Below, piece by piece: positions 26,737 to 35,157 of a stretch of 54,046 nucleotides of DNA. Position 1 is the stretch's first letter, and each line of letters begins with the position of its first letter. The position numbers and the translations under genes are program-made. The notes below the pieces were generated by a model. The model was not told where the DNA came from. It ran no database searches and saw nothing but the letters and a program-made list of their open reading frames with translations. Source of the stretch: Candidatus Gastranaerophilales bacterium (lineage in GTDB: Bacteria > Cyanobacteriota > Vampirovibrionia > Gastranaerophilales > Gastranaerophilaceae); the NCBI GenBank assembly GCA_944323655.1, contig CALUTL010000014.1, positions 1 through 54,046 on the forward strand, written 5' to 3'.

Positions 26737-27609
26737 ATGAGAAATATTATCGTTTATACAAGCAAAAAATCTTCCTCGCTTGCGGATGTTTTGTCAGGAA
26801 TTGAGGAGGTAAACGTAAGAATTGAGGATGCTTCAAAACTTAGAGATTACGAAACACTTAATGCCGCATTGTTAGTAATTGAAGATGTTCCGGATATTAA
26901 AGATGTTTTGATGGTCGTTAAGTTCAAAGTTCCTGTACTTTTTATCGGAGAAGTTTTCAAAGGTTCAACAGTCAGAGCGTACACCTACGATATGATTAAA
27001 ACTCCGGTTGATAACGATGAACTCCTAATCAGAGTTAAATCACTTCTTAAAATTCGTGATTTAAGAGAAAAACTTTTACAAGTTTCAACAACGGATGAAC
27101 TTACAGGACTTCATAACAGAAAATATCTTCACGAACGCTTGGAACAGGAAATGTCCAGAGCTAAACGTTACGGAACTAAATTGTCCTGCTTGTTGTTCGA
27201 TTTAGACTTTTTCAAAGTTGTAAACGATATCTACGGCTACGATTGGGGAGATGTTTTATTACGTTCTATCGCTGACAAGCTTAAACAGCTTATCAGAAAA
27301 GAAGATATTCTGACTCGTTACGGGGATGAGGAATTTTTGCTGATTCTTCCAAATACATCAGAAGAAAACGCATTCCTTTTTGCTGAAAGATTCAGACGTG
27401 ATATTGAAAAAATGGAATTCATCCCGGCAGGAGAAGAAGAAAGACATCCGATAACTATTTCAGGCGGAATTTCAACTTATCCGTGCCTTGAAGATACAGA
27501 AGAAGATGTCAATACTATAATCCGTTATGCTGAACACGCATTATACAATGCTAAAAAACGAGGTAAAAATAAAATCGTTCAATTCTCTCAATTGAATTTG
27601 GGCGACTAA
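26737..27609 (+). CDS. Diguanylate cyclase with N-terminal receiver-like domain
   Basis: 290 residues. Residues 1-110 look like a response-regulator fold, but no clear phospho-acceptor Asp is visible (ending in KTPVDNDELLIRVKSLL, as receiver domains do). Residues 120-285 are a full GGDEF domain: TDELTGLHNRKYL, DLDFFKVVND, and the active loop RYGDEEF, i.e. GDEEF instead of GGDEF. Such G-D/G-E-EF variants can still be active, but this is not certain. c-di-GMP or a related product would be made in the cytosol. AAGGA before ATG. Confidence 0.88.
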   Translation: MRNIIVYTSKKSSSLADVLSGIEEVNVRIEDASKLRDYETLNAALLVIEDVPDIKDVLMVVKFKVPVLFIGEVFKGSTVRAYTYDMIKTPVDNDELLIRVKSLLKIRDLREKLLQVSTTDELTGLHNRKYLHERLEQEMSRAKRYGTKLSCLLFDLDFFKVVNDIYGYDWGDVLLRSIADKLKQLIRKEDILTRYGDEEFLLILPNTSEENAFLFAERFRRDIEKMEFIPAGEEERHPITISGGISTYPCLEDTEEDVNTIIRYAEHALYNAKKRGKNKIVQFSQLNLGD

Positions 27610-27618
27610 TTCAATAAT

Positions 27619-27681
27619 CTTCATTTTAAAATGAAGAAAACACAAGAAATATTAGGGATAATTTTGTAAATTTTACAAAAT
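27619..27681 (+). repeat. Two AT-rich palindromes downstream of the GGDEF gene
   Basis: A perfect 18-base palindrome (27619-27636) and a 10-bp inverted repeat with a 1-base centre (27661-27681). Neither is followed by a T run, so they are not standard terminators; they may be protein-binding sites or RNA 3'-end structures. The rest of 27682-27824 has a short hairpin (stem ACACT/AGTGT) and no open frame. Confidence 0.5.
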
Positions 27682-27824
27682 AAAATCAGAGAGTATTAAT
27701 TTAACAACCGGTTTTTAGAATCGGCAAAGCATAAAATAAATTGCAACAGGATGATTTCAATTCATCGTAAGCAATAACAAAAGACTTCCTTTCTGAACAC
27801 TTACATAGTGTAAATCTGGTTATC

Positions 27825-27860
27825 AGGCGATTTCAAACAAAATCGCCTTTTTACTTTTTT
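27825..27860 (+). terminator. Rho-independent terminator
   Basis: 9-bp stem (27825-27833 with 27840-27848), 6-base loop, then T5-AC-T6. It acts on the plus strand only, about 215 bases after the GGDEF stop, so it ends a long 3' UTR or an unrecognised small RNA. Confidence 0.75.
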
Positions 27861-27867
27861 ATAAAGC

Positions 27868-29634
27868 TCATGAAAGTCTTCTAATCATTTCGTGCGCTTC
27901 TTCCAAATCCGGAAATATCTCAACCGCTTTCTCTAACTCTGCAAGTGCTGAGACATTATCATTCATCCCTTCAAAACATTTTGCACGATTCAGCATAAGA
28001 TTAATATTGCCGGGGTTAGACTTCAAAAGGTTCTCAAAAATAACATTCGCCTGCCCGAAATTTCCAAGCTCCATATAGCAAATTCCTAGAAGATTTTCTA
28101 CATCCTCAATTTTCTCTAACTCATAAGATTTAATCAAAAAAGTCTTTGCTTCTTCATAATTTTTCATTGCAAATCTGACTTTTCCTGCTATATAAAGCAT
28201 AAAAGCATTGTGAACAGAATGTTCAATTGCATGATTTATCTGTTCTAAAGCTTTTTCATAATCATTAGTATGAAGCTTATTTAATGCAGAAAATGCCAGA
28301 GCTTCCGCATTCTCAGGCTCAATTTCTAAAGCTCTCGCATACATCTCATCAGCTTTCTTAAAATCAGTTGTTGCGTGAAGATAATTCGCATATTCAAAAA
28401 TAATGCTGAAATTGTCAGGTGCAGCTTTGTATGCCATCTCAAACTCGTCTTTTGCATAATCAAAAAGTCTTTTACTTAAATAAATTACGCCTAAATCTTT
28501 ATGAGCCTGTGCATGATTAGGGTTAAGCTCAACAACCTTTTTCAAAATCTTCTCTGCTTTATCTGTATCATTTGTAACCACACAAATATGAGCAAATTCA
28601 TAATACAAATCTTCATTTACATTTCCTTGAAGAAGAATTTTTTCGTAAATTTCTTTCGCTTGAATAGGCTTTTTAACTTTCACATAAAGATTTGCAAGCT
28701 TCTGCGCCATCGAAACAGATTTAGGATTAAGCATTACAAGATGCGCTAAAATTCCTATTGCGTAGTTGTAATCTTCTTTTAATTCATAACAGCATGCCAG
28801 ATTATATTGATAAGTATCTTTTTCCGGATGATGACTTATAAGAATTTTATAATGATTTATCGCACTGTCATATTTTCCGCACTTTGTTTCAGAAAGAGCA
28901 AGAGCAACCAAATAACTGTCCGAAGGCTCGATTGCATAAGCTTTTTCAAAATAATCGCAAGCTTTTTTGTGCTTATTTTTAAGCTGCAAAATTGATGCTA
29001 TGTTAAAATAAGTGATTGAATTATTCGGATCAAGCTCGCTTGCTTTCACAAAATTTTTGTAAGCTTTATCAAGTTTTCCGATAGTTATATAAGAAGTTCC
29101 AAGATTGTTGTAAAGCTGAGAATGCTCAGGATTTAATTCTAAAGCCTTCTCAAGATATTTTACACTGTCTTCAAAATTTTTCTTGGACATATAAGCCGTT
29201 CCGACAATGTAATAAAGAGTATAATCTTCCTTCTCGAATTCTAAAGCCTTCTTAGCAAGCTCAATTGCATTATCAGGCTCGTCACATCTGACGTAAAGCA
29301 CGCAAAGACTTTTATACGCATCAAGAAAATTTTCTCTTAATTCAATAACTTTTAAATAAGCTGACTTTGCATGAAGCGTATCATCCAAATTGTCATAACA
29401 ACTGGCAAGATAAAACCAGCTTGAAGCATCTTCAGGGTCGTATTTGACAACGGTTTCAAAATTCTTTTGACCGTCTTTGTAAAGCTCCAAATTGACATTA
29501 CAAAGCCCGAGAAGCTTTAAAGCCTCAAGTTCTTTTTCTTCATCCAAATTATATTTTACAAGCTCATTTTTAGCTTCTTCAAATTTTTTTTCAACAATAA
29601 GTTGATTAATTTCATCTAATATCTTCTTATCCAT
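27868..29634 (-). CDS. TPR-repeat protein
   Basis: 588 residues made almost entirely of 34-residue tetratricopeptide repeats, about 15 of them, recognisable from patterns such as AYKNFVKASELDPNN and YYIVGTAYMSKKNFEDSVKYLEKALELNPEHSQ. No signal peptide, so a cytosolic protein-protein interaction scaffold. No Shine-Dalgarno; a perfect TATAAT at 29641-29646 lies 6 bases from the ATG, so the mRNA is probably leaderless. Partner unknown. Confidence 0.9.
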   Translation of the reverse strand: MDKKILDEINQLIVEKKFEEAKNELVKYNLDEEKELEALKLLGLCNVNLELYKDGQKNFETVVKYDPEDASSWFYLASCYDNLDDTLHAKSAYLKVIELRENFLDAYKSLCVLYVRCDEPDNAIELAKKALEFEKEDYTLYYIVGTAYMSKKNFEDSVKYLEKALELNPEHSQLYNNLGTSYITIGKLDKAYKNFVKASELDPNNSITYFNIASILQLKNKHKKACDYFEKAYAIEPSDSYLVALALSETKCGKYDSAINHYKILISHHPEKDTYQYNLACCYELKEDYNYAIGILAHLVMLNPKSVSMAQKLANLYVKVKKPIQAKEIYEKILLQGNVNEDLYYEFAHICVVTNDTDKAEKILKKVVELNPNHAQAHKDLGVIYLSKRLFDYAKDEFEMAYKAAPDNFSIIFEYANYLHATTDFKKADEMYARALEIEPENAEALAFSALNKLHTNDYEKALEQINHAIEHSVHNAFMLYIAGKVRFAMKNYEEAKTFLIKSYELEKIEDVENLLGICYMELGNFGQANVIFENLLKSNPGNINLMLNRAKCFEGMNDNVSALAELEKAVEIFPDLEEAHEMIRRLS

Positions 29635-29640
29635 ATTTTA

Positions 29641-29646
29641 ATTATA
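29641..29646 (-). promoter_or_regulatory. -10 box for a leaderless TPR transcript
   Basis: TATAAT on the minus strand, 6 bases before the ATG at 29634; a second overlapping TATAAT lies 5 bases further up. Confidence 0.5.
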
Positions 29647-29671
29647 TTATAAAAAAACAAAATATTGCGAC

Positions 29672-29701
29672 TGGACAGAAATTAAAGTCCTATGTTATAA
29701 T
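29672..29701 (+). promoter_or_regulatory. Promoter of the 214-residue gene
   Basis: TGGACA (29672-29677), 18-base spacer, perfect TATAAT (29696-29701) with extended -10 TG. In the leader, 29735-29741 can pair with 29756-29762, which covers the AAGGG ribosome site. Confidence 0.6.
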
Positions 29702-29766
29702 AAATATGCGCCTTAACACATATCATCAAATGTTGTCCCTTATTTAAACATAAGAAAGGGACAAAA

Positions 29767-30411
29767 ATGGGAAAATCATCAAAACCCGCATACTCAGGCG
29801 GTGTCGTAACAATTAACGGAGAAGAAAAAGCTTCACAATACAAAGACGGCAACAACATTTATTCAAATTACAATATGTCAGATGCCGAAAAGCAAATCTA
29901 TGATTATGCGCAGAATTCTTTTTTGGAAAATCTTCCAAAAATCAATACTTTTTCTGAGGAAACGCAAAAAGACCTGCAAAACCAGCTTAACGCATACACT
30001 CAAAAGGGCATAGATACGATTAATGACATCTACACCCCGATGCTGAACGATATGAAAACTGATATAGCATCACGCTTCGGCAATTTTGACAATTCAATAT
30101 TTATGAACAACCTTAACACAATTGAATCAAACAGAGCCGATGCAATTAATTCACTATCACAAGACATTCTGGCAAAGCAAAATGAACTTGTAAACGACGA
30201 GTTAAACCGACGCTACGATTACATGAATTTCTTAAACGGAGTTCAAAACCAAACAGTCGGAAATATTTTAAGCTTTTTACAACAGGCTTCCAACAACAGC
30301 AACTCAGGCAATTCTTACAACAACAGTAATTACTCAAATTCATCAAATTTTGGTGATTACACAAGACTTGCCTCAAGTATTGCCTCAGCATTACTTTCGC
30401 TAAAAATGTAA
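29767..30411 (+). CDS. Hypothetical Asn-rich protein, resembling phage virion-associated proteins
   Basis: 214 residues. Starts MGKSSKPAYSGG, then a helical middle with SRFGNFDNSIFMNNL, a pattern I associate with small structural or ejection proteins of podovirus-like phages, and a tail of Asn/Ser repeats (residues 175-200). No signal peptide. No other phage genes are nearby, so it could be a domesticated single gene or a cellular protein of the same fold. AAAGGG before the ATG can be hidden in a leader hairpin. Confidence 0.65.
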   Translation: MGKSSKPAYSGGVVTINGEEKASQYKDGNNIYSNYNMSDAEKQIYDYAQNSFLENLPKINTFSEETQKDLQNQLNAYTQKGIDTINDIYTPMLNDMKTDIASRFGNFDNSIFMNNLNTIESNRADAINSLSQDILAKQNELVNDELNRRYDYMNFLNGVQNQTVGNILSFLQQASNNSNSGNSYNNSNYSNSSNFGDYTRLASSIASALLSLKM

Positions 30412-30428
30412 AGATATTTCATTAAATA

Positions 30429-30466
30429 AAAAAGGGCGGATTTATAATATAACTCCGTCCTTTTTT
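30429..30466 (+). terminator. Rho-independent terminator
   Basis: About 12-bp stem (30429-30440 with 30454-30465, one G-U), followed by T run. It ends the 29767 gene immediately before the mnmE -10 box. Confidence 0.8.
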
Positions 30467-30470
30467 AGTG

Positions 30471-30476
30471 TATAAT
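30471..30476 (+). promoter_or_regulatory. -10 box for leaderless mnmE
   Basis: TATAAT with 6 bases to the mnmE ATG; the -35 region falls in the terminator hairpin and is poor. Confidence 0.5.
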
Positions 30477-30482
30477 CGTTTT

Positions 30483-31817
30483 ATGAATATTTTACAGGAA
30501 TTTGACACAATAGCGGCAATAGCAACTCCTCTTGGAACGGGAGGAGTTGGCGTAATAAGAATTTCAGGCGAAAAAAGTTTTGAGATAGCAGACAAAATAT
30601 TTTCAAAACACAATCTTGAAGCCGGGAAAATTGCGCACGGCTGGATTGTGGACGGAGAAAAAAAAGTCGATGAAGTTATTGTATTGCCGTTCAGAAATCC
30701 TCACAGCTACACAGGCGAAGACGTAATCGAAATTCACTGCCACGGGGGAGTGAATGTCGTAAAAAATATTCTTTCGCTTGTCCTCAAAAACGGAGCAAGA
30801 ACGGCAGAGCGAGGAGAATTTACAAAGCGTGCGTTTTTGAATAAAAAAATGGACTTATCGCAAGCAGAAGCGGTAGCTGACCTGATTCACGCAAAAACCC
30901 GTAATTTTGCGCTTCAATCAGCCAAAAACCTTTCCGGAGTTTTAAGCGAAAAGATATCGCAAATCAGAGGACAAATTTTTGAAACTTTATCAAGAATAGT
31001 TGCCGGAATTGATTTTCCGGAAGATGTTGCCGAGCCTGAATATTCATATCTTATTGAAAGTTTTGAGAAGTCGCTTTCGGAAATCGACAAAATTTTATCC
31101 TGCGCGCAATCTTCAAATATTTTGCGGCAGGGAATAAAAGTTGCAATAGTCGGACGCCCGAATGTCGGCAAATCGTCGCTTTTCAACACTTTATTAAACG
31201 CAAACCGCGCAATAGTAACGGATATAGCAGGCACAACCCGTGACGTAATCAAAGAAACCCTTGATCTTGACGTTGCCGTAACCCTGATTGATACAGCAGG
31301 AATTCGTGACACAGATGAAGTCGGCAAAGTTGAAGAAATCGGGATTGAATTTTCAAAACAATCGGCAGATGAGGCGGATTTGGTAATTTTTCTTTATGAC
31401 TCCTCAAAAGGGATTACAGAAGAAGATAAAGAGATATATGAATTTATAAAAAACAAACCGCACCTTGAAGTTGCGAACAAATGCGACTTGATTGAAAAAA
31501 AATCCGAGGATAAGATTTACATTTCAACCAAAACAGGAGAAGGCATTTCGGAACTTCGAGAGCTGATCAAATCAAAAGTCTGCGATTTTTCAATAGAAGA
31601 TACCGAATACATAACAAACGAAAGACAGGTTGACTGTCTTGAAAAATGCAAAGAAAGCCTGACCAATGCCCTTGAAGCTGCCAAAAGATTTGAACTTCAA
31701 GACCTTATTTCAATAGACTTAAAATCCGCACTTCTTTTCTTGGACGAAATCACAGGCGAAGTAATAACCGATGATATATTAAACAACATTTTTGACCATT
31801 TTTGTATCGGGAAATAA
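30483..31817 (+). CDS. mnmE: tRNA modification GTPase MnmE
   Basis: 444 residues from ATG 30483, matching the family N-terminus DTIAAIATPLGTGG; a GTG five codons up overlaps the -10 box. N-terminal folate-binding domain 1-117; helical domain; G domain with GRPNVGKSS (224-232), DIAGTTRD, DTAGIRD and NKCD; and the family-specific C-terminal FCIGK whose Cys takes part in modification. With MnmG it makes 5-carboxymethylaminomethyl uridine at wobble position 34. No ribosome site, so leaderless translation is likely. Confidence 0.96.
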   Translation: MNILQEFDTIAAIATPLGTGGVGVIRISGEKSFEIADKIFSKHNLEAGKIAHGWIVDGEKKVDEVIVLPFRNPHSYTGEDVIEIHCHGGVNVVKNILSLVLKNGARTAERGEFTKRAFLNKKMDLSQAEAVADLIHAKTRNFALQSAKNLSGVLSEKISQIRGQIFETLSRIVAGIDFPEDVAEPEYSYLIESFEKSLSEIDKILSCAQSSNILRQGIKVAIVGRPNVGKSSLFNTLLNANRAIVTDIAGTTRDVIKETLDLDVAVTLIDTAGIRDTDEVGKVEEIGIEFSKQSADEADLVIFLYDSSKGITEEDKEIYEFIKNKPHLEVANKCDLIEKKSEDKIYISTKTGEGISELRELIKSKVCDFSIEDTEYITNERQVDCLEKCKESLTNALEAAKRFELQDLISIDLKSALLFLDEITGEVITDDILNNIFDHFCIGK

Positions 31818-31852
31818 CGGGGCAAAACCCACATTTCAATGGAGCATTAATC

Positions 31853-32605
31853 TTACACAATGCTAAACTTTTTCATATCAAGAGCGGAAACCGTTTTCAA
31901 CTTTTCAAGACGGGATTTAATAAATTGTGCTTGAGATGAAAGCGGGTTGTTTTGGAGGAATTTTCTGTAATATCTTTGCGCCTCAATTCTTTTACCGAGT
32001 TTGTCAAAGCATACCCCGATACCTGCAAAAGCTTCCGTATCATCGGGATTACGCCTTAAAAGCTCATTTAAAACAAGCGACGCATCTTTATAGCGATTCA
32101 TTTTCATTAACAAAGTCGATTTATGTTCATAAGCCTTTTTATATTCAGGTGAATTTTCGATAAGCTTTTGATAAATCATAAGTGCCATATCATATTCTTC
32201 GCAAGTTTCATGAGCAATTCCAAGCTGCAAAATAGCATCTGGATTGTCAGGGTTAACTTGAACTGCACGGACGAAATTCTTAATAGCTCCGCACGGAATC
32301 CCCTCTAAAAGATGGCATATACCGAGTTCATAGTAAGCATCAAAATAATTTTCATCAATTTTTACGGCTTTATCGAGGTATTTTATGGCTTTAGCGTAAT
32401 TTTTGGTATTTTTATAACACATTCCAAGCCCGAAATACGATTTAGCATCATCTCTTGAGATGAGTATAGCATTAAGATAATTTTTGGCAGCTTCTTTGTA
32501 GGACTTGTCCTTCAAGAGATTTGCAGCCTTTTCGTAAAAATCAGAATCCTTTTTAACGGATTTTGCAGACATATATTTCAATTTGTTAAAATTATCGTTA
32601 CCCAA
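31853..32605 (-). CDS. TPR-repeat protein
   Basis: 250 residues with about five TPR units (for example AKSYFGLGMCYKNTKNYAKAIKYLD). A TTG start at 32605 has AAGAGG 6 bases upstream and a promoter behind it (TTAAAC at 32654-32659, 17-base spacer, TATAAT at 32631-32636); an internal ATG at 32572 has no site. Cytosolic; partner unknown. Confidence 0.85.
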   Translation of the reverse strand: MGNDNFNKLKYMSAKSVKKDSDFYEKAANLLKDKSYKEAAKNYLNAILISRDDAKSYFGLGMCYKNTKNYAKAIKYLDKAVKIDENYFDAYYELGICHLLEGIPCGAIKNFVRAVQVNPDNPDAILQLGIAHETCEEYDMALMIYQKLIENSPEYKKAYEHKSTLLMKMNRYKDASLVLNELLRRNPDDTEAFAGIGVCFDKLGKRIEAQRYYRKFLQNNPLSSQAQFIKSRLEKLKTVSALDMKKFSIV

Positions 32606-32689
32606 CCTCGGCCTCTTTTCTAATACTTAGATTATACTTTTCAGGGCAATTGAGTTTAACCATCATTTGGTGTAGAGCAAACTCAATCA

Positions 32690-32719
32690 TTGGATTTATT
32701 TATTTGGTTGTGCTATAAG
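32690..32719 (+). promoter_or_regulatory. Promoter of the tandem paralogue operon, leaderless
   Basis: TTGGAT (32690-32695), 18-base spacer, TATAAG (32714-32719) with extended -10 TG; only 7 bases separate it from the ATG at 32727. Confidence 0.55.
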
Positions 32720-32726
32720 TATAGTT

Positions 32727-33539
32727 ATGAGAAAGCTGTTAATTTTGTTTATTCTGTTAGCGGGTATGCCTGTATTAGCGGGTGGAGATGTTGTAACACT
32801 TAAGGGTGTAGAGAAGCAGCAGATAGAGCTTCCGAAAAACAACGTCAAGATGAAAGATTCAATCATCATAAGCGACGAGCAGGTAATGCAGGAGCTTATC
32901 AAGCGACAGAAAGAAAAAGATCTTGAAGATATTGAAAATTTATGGCAGGGAACAGTAGATAACAATCAGGTTATAGGATTTGCGCTAAAAAAACTTGCAA
33001 CCCCCGAAAGTCAAAGGAGAATACATTCATCTCTAATGGCAAAAACGCTTAATGCGGTAATTGCAGGGGCATCATTTGCGCCAATGATGATGGGAACGGA
33101 TTACATGGTTCAATCGTCAGCATTTGCAGCGGGAAGATTAGCCCAGAACCTTATCAACCGCAAAAACATGCCGCAGGAAATTCCGCTTACCGACACGGAA
33201 TTGATTGAACTTGCAGGGCTAATCGAAAATCTTCAGGATAAAATAATTGACGCTTACTACAATTATAAAAGCTCTCTCACCCAATTAAAAGAAACAAGAG
33301 AAAGGCTTCTTTTATATAACAAGAATTACTCAAAAGCGCTTGAAACCGATGATTTGCTGGAGATAACAATTTCATCATCCCTATATGACAATATGGCGCT
33401 TGAAGAATTTTACTATATGCAAAACGCAAAGAAATATCATCTGGAGCTTCAGCGTCTTGCGGGGAAAAAAGTAGTGGATAATTTGAATTTATACCAATAT
33501 AATTTTGATTCGGCACTTGTAAAAGGAGCGGAAAAATAA
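32727..33539 (+). CDS. Secreted coiled-coil protein, paralogue 1
   Basis: 270 residues with a signal peptide (MRKLLILFILLAGMPVLAGG). The mature part is helical with a short hydrophobic stretch at about 105-130 and a long coiled-coil-like C-terminus. It shares with the next gene product the order LWxG...IGFALKKL...TP, then LTDTELIELAGLIENLQ and YYNYKSS...NYSKA, so the two arose by tandem duplication. Reminiscent in helix content of envelope adaptor or TolC-like helices, but no family recognised. Overlaps the next gene by one base. Confidence 0.78.
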   Translation: MRKLLILFILLAGMPVLAGGDVVTLKGVEKQQIELPKNNVKMKDSIIISDEQVMQELIKRQKEKDLEDIENLWQGTVDNNQVIGFALKKLATPESQRRIHSSLMAKTLNAVIAGASFAPMMMGTDYMVQSSAFAAGRLAQNLINRKNMPQEIPLTDTELIELAGLIENLQDKIIDAYYNYKSSLTQLKETRERLLLYNKNYSKALETDDLLEITISSSLYDNMALEEFYYMQNAKKYHLELQRLAGKKVVDNLNLYQYNFDSALVKGAEK

Positions 33540-34420
33540 TGAAGAAGCTATTAATTTTGTTATTATTAATTTCGATTTGTACGCCGTCATTTGCCGTAAC
33601 ACTGGATGAAATGACCGATCCGAAACCTCCGGCATACAGAACAGGTTTATCGGAAATTCCGGAGAAGAAATATATTGAAGAAGTAGCTCCTCTTGAGCAG
33701 GAGTACGTCAAAAAAGAAGAAACCGACTACAATTCAACAGACTTAACCTATGCAGATTTAAGCATAAAAAAGATATCAAAAGAAGTAGCCCAAGACTTAG
33801 GCTATGATGAAAAAGTTATGATGGATGACTTGTCGCTCTTATGGCGCGGAGCGGCCTCAAAAAGTGACACGATAGCCTTTGCGCTTTACAAACTTTCAAA
33901 CCCAGATGAGGATAAACCGAACGAAAAATCAATTAAAAACATTTTAACAACAATAGCAAGCATGTCAACGCTTGTAGGCGCAGGAGTGGGCAATCCGATT
34001 TTAGCGACCGGTTCTCTTATCGGCGGAAACATTCTCGGGATAATGTCGCAGGATACAAAAGCCATAAACTACAAATATACAAGGGTTACAGATGCTGATA
34101 TGATTATACTTGTCAGGAAAATTGAAGAACTTCAGCAGACAACCGTAAACCTTTATTATAATTACATGACCTCACGTAAAATGCTTGGTTTGATAGATAA
34201 AGTCGTAGTTCAGCGCCGCAAAAATTACGACATGGCGCAGGATGAATCAAGAGAGGTTATAATGATAACCGACGCTTACTATCGTTCTGCAATAGACCAG
34301 CAAATAAAAGCCCGCTCTGACTTTATGGCAAAACGAGCAGCTTTAGAGCAGTTTGTCGGCAACGAAACTTTTGTGGAATTTGAAAAGATTTTGAGCGAAA
34401 GAGATAAAAAAGAACAGTGA
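33539..34420 (+). CDS. Secreted coiled-coil protein, paralogue 2
   Basis: 293 residues with a signal peptide ending near SFA. Same plan as the upstream paralogue: acidic N-terminal region, LWRGAASKSDTIAFALYKLSNP (residues 97-117), a Gly/Ala-rich hydrophobic stretch at 142-168, VTDADMIILVRKIEELQ and YYNYMTSRK, then coiled coil ending in LEQFVGNETF. GGAGCGG ribosome site; TAATG overlap with paralogue 1. Probably an envelope protein pair that form a complex; function unknown. Confidence 0.78.
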   Translation: MKKLLILLLLISICTPSFAVTLDEMTDPKPPAYRTGLSEIPEKKYIEEVAPLEQEYVKKEETDYNSTDLTYADLSIKKISKEVAQDLGYDEKVMMDDLSLLWRGAASKSDTIAFALYKLSNPDEDKPNEKSIKNILTTIASMSTLVGAGVGNPILATGSLIGGNILGIMSQDTKAINYKYTRVTDADMIILVRKIEELQQTTVNLYYNYMTSRKMLGLIDKVVVQRRKNYDMAQDESREVIMITDAYYRSAIDQQIKARSDFMAKRAALEQFVGNETFVEFEKILSERDKKEQ

Positions 34421-35067
34421 AATTCATACCCTACGAAGTAAAAACAGGCACAGAAAATATGCGCCGAGATGCAGAACTGCTTGAAAAAGCAATAGAAACG
34501 CACGAAGAAGATGCAATTTTTCGGCTATACGGCTGGTCACCGGCTTGCGTATCTTTAGGACGAAACCAAAGAGAAGATTTTCTGGACAAAGATTTTCTAA
34601 GCGCCAAAAATATAGATATTGTAAGGCGTCTTACAGGCGGCCGAGCATTACTGCACGACAAAGAACTAACGTATAGTTTTATCTGCCCCGTTAAATACCT
34701 TAACCACGGCGAAAACGTAAAAGAATCCTATAAAGAGATTTCTGAATTTTTAATAAAAAAGCTGGATGAAATAGGGATTCACACAGACTTTGGCGGACAA
34801 AAACCTGTAAATACAAAATTCGATTATTGTATGCTTTTATCAACAGGCGCAGACCTATGTTACAAAGGTAAAAAGCTTATAGGCTCTGCTCAATGCCGCA
34901 AAAACGGTTATATTCTCCAACACGGATCCATACTTCTTGATTACGACAAGAAGCTTCTGGAAGAAATCTTTCAAGAAGAAGTAACCACGGATGAAATCAC
35001 ATCAATAAAAGAAATTAACCCCGATATCAAAATAGAAACCTTGATTGAATTATTCTCCAAATATTAA
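34417..35067 (+). CDS. Lipoate-protein ligase / octanoyltransferase (LplA-LipM-like)
   Basis: 216 residues, GTG start inside GTGA overlapping the upstream stop by 4 bases. BPL/LplA/LipB fold: RRLTGGRALLHDKELTYSF (lipoyl-binding loop), KLIGSAQCRKNGYILQHGSILLD (with the conserved Lys). A Cys in FDYCMLL is where LipM-type octanoyltransferases have their nucleophile, so this may transfer octanoate from ACP rather than use ATP and free lipoate. Its lipoylated targets are not in the window. Confidence 0.82.
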   Translation: MKFIPYEVKTGTENMRRDAELLEKAIETHEEDAIFRLYGWSPACVSLGRNQREDFLDKDFLSAKNIDIVRRLTGGRALLHDKELTYSFICPVKYLNHGENVKESYKEISEFLIKKLDEIGIHTDFGGQKPVNTKFDYCMLLSTGADLCYKGKKLIGSAQCRKNGYILQHGSILLDYDKKLLEEIFQEEVTTDEITSIKEINPDIKIETLIELFSKY

Positions 35068-35157
35068 GTATTATTAAGCAATAAAAAACCAAAATAGCAA
35101 TACCTGACCAAAAAAAAACTTTATATAATTACGGGAATAATTAAGGAGAATAAAGTT

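Noticed and set aside
30468-30482. GTG start for mnmE at 30468
   Set aside because: It lies on top of the -10 box and would add residues absent from the family.
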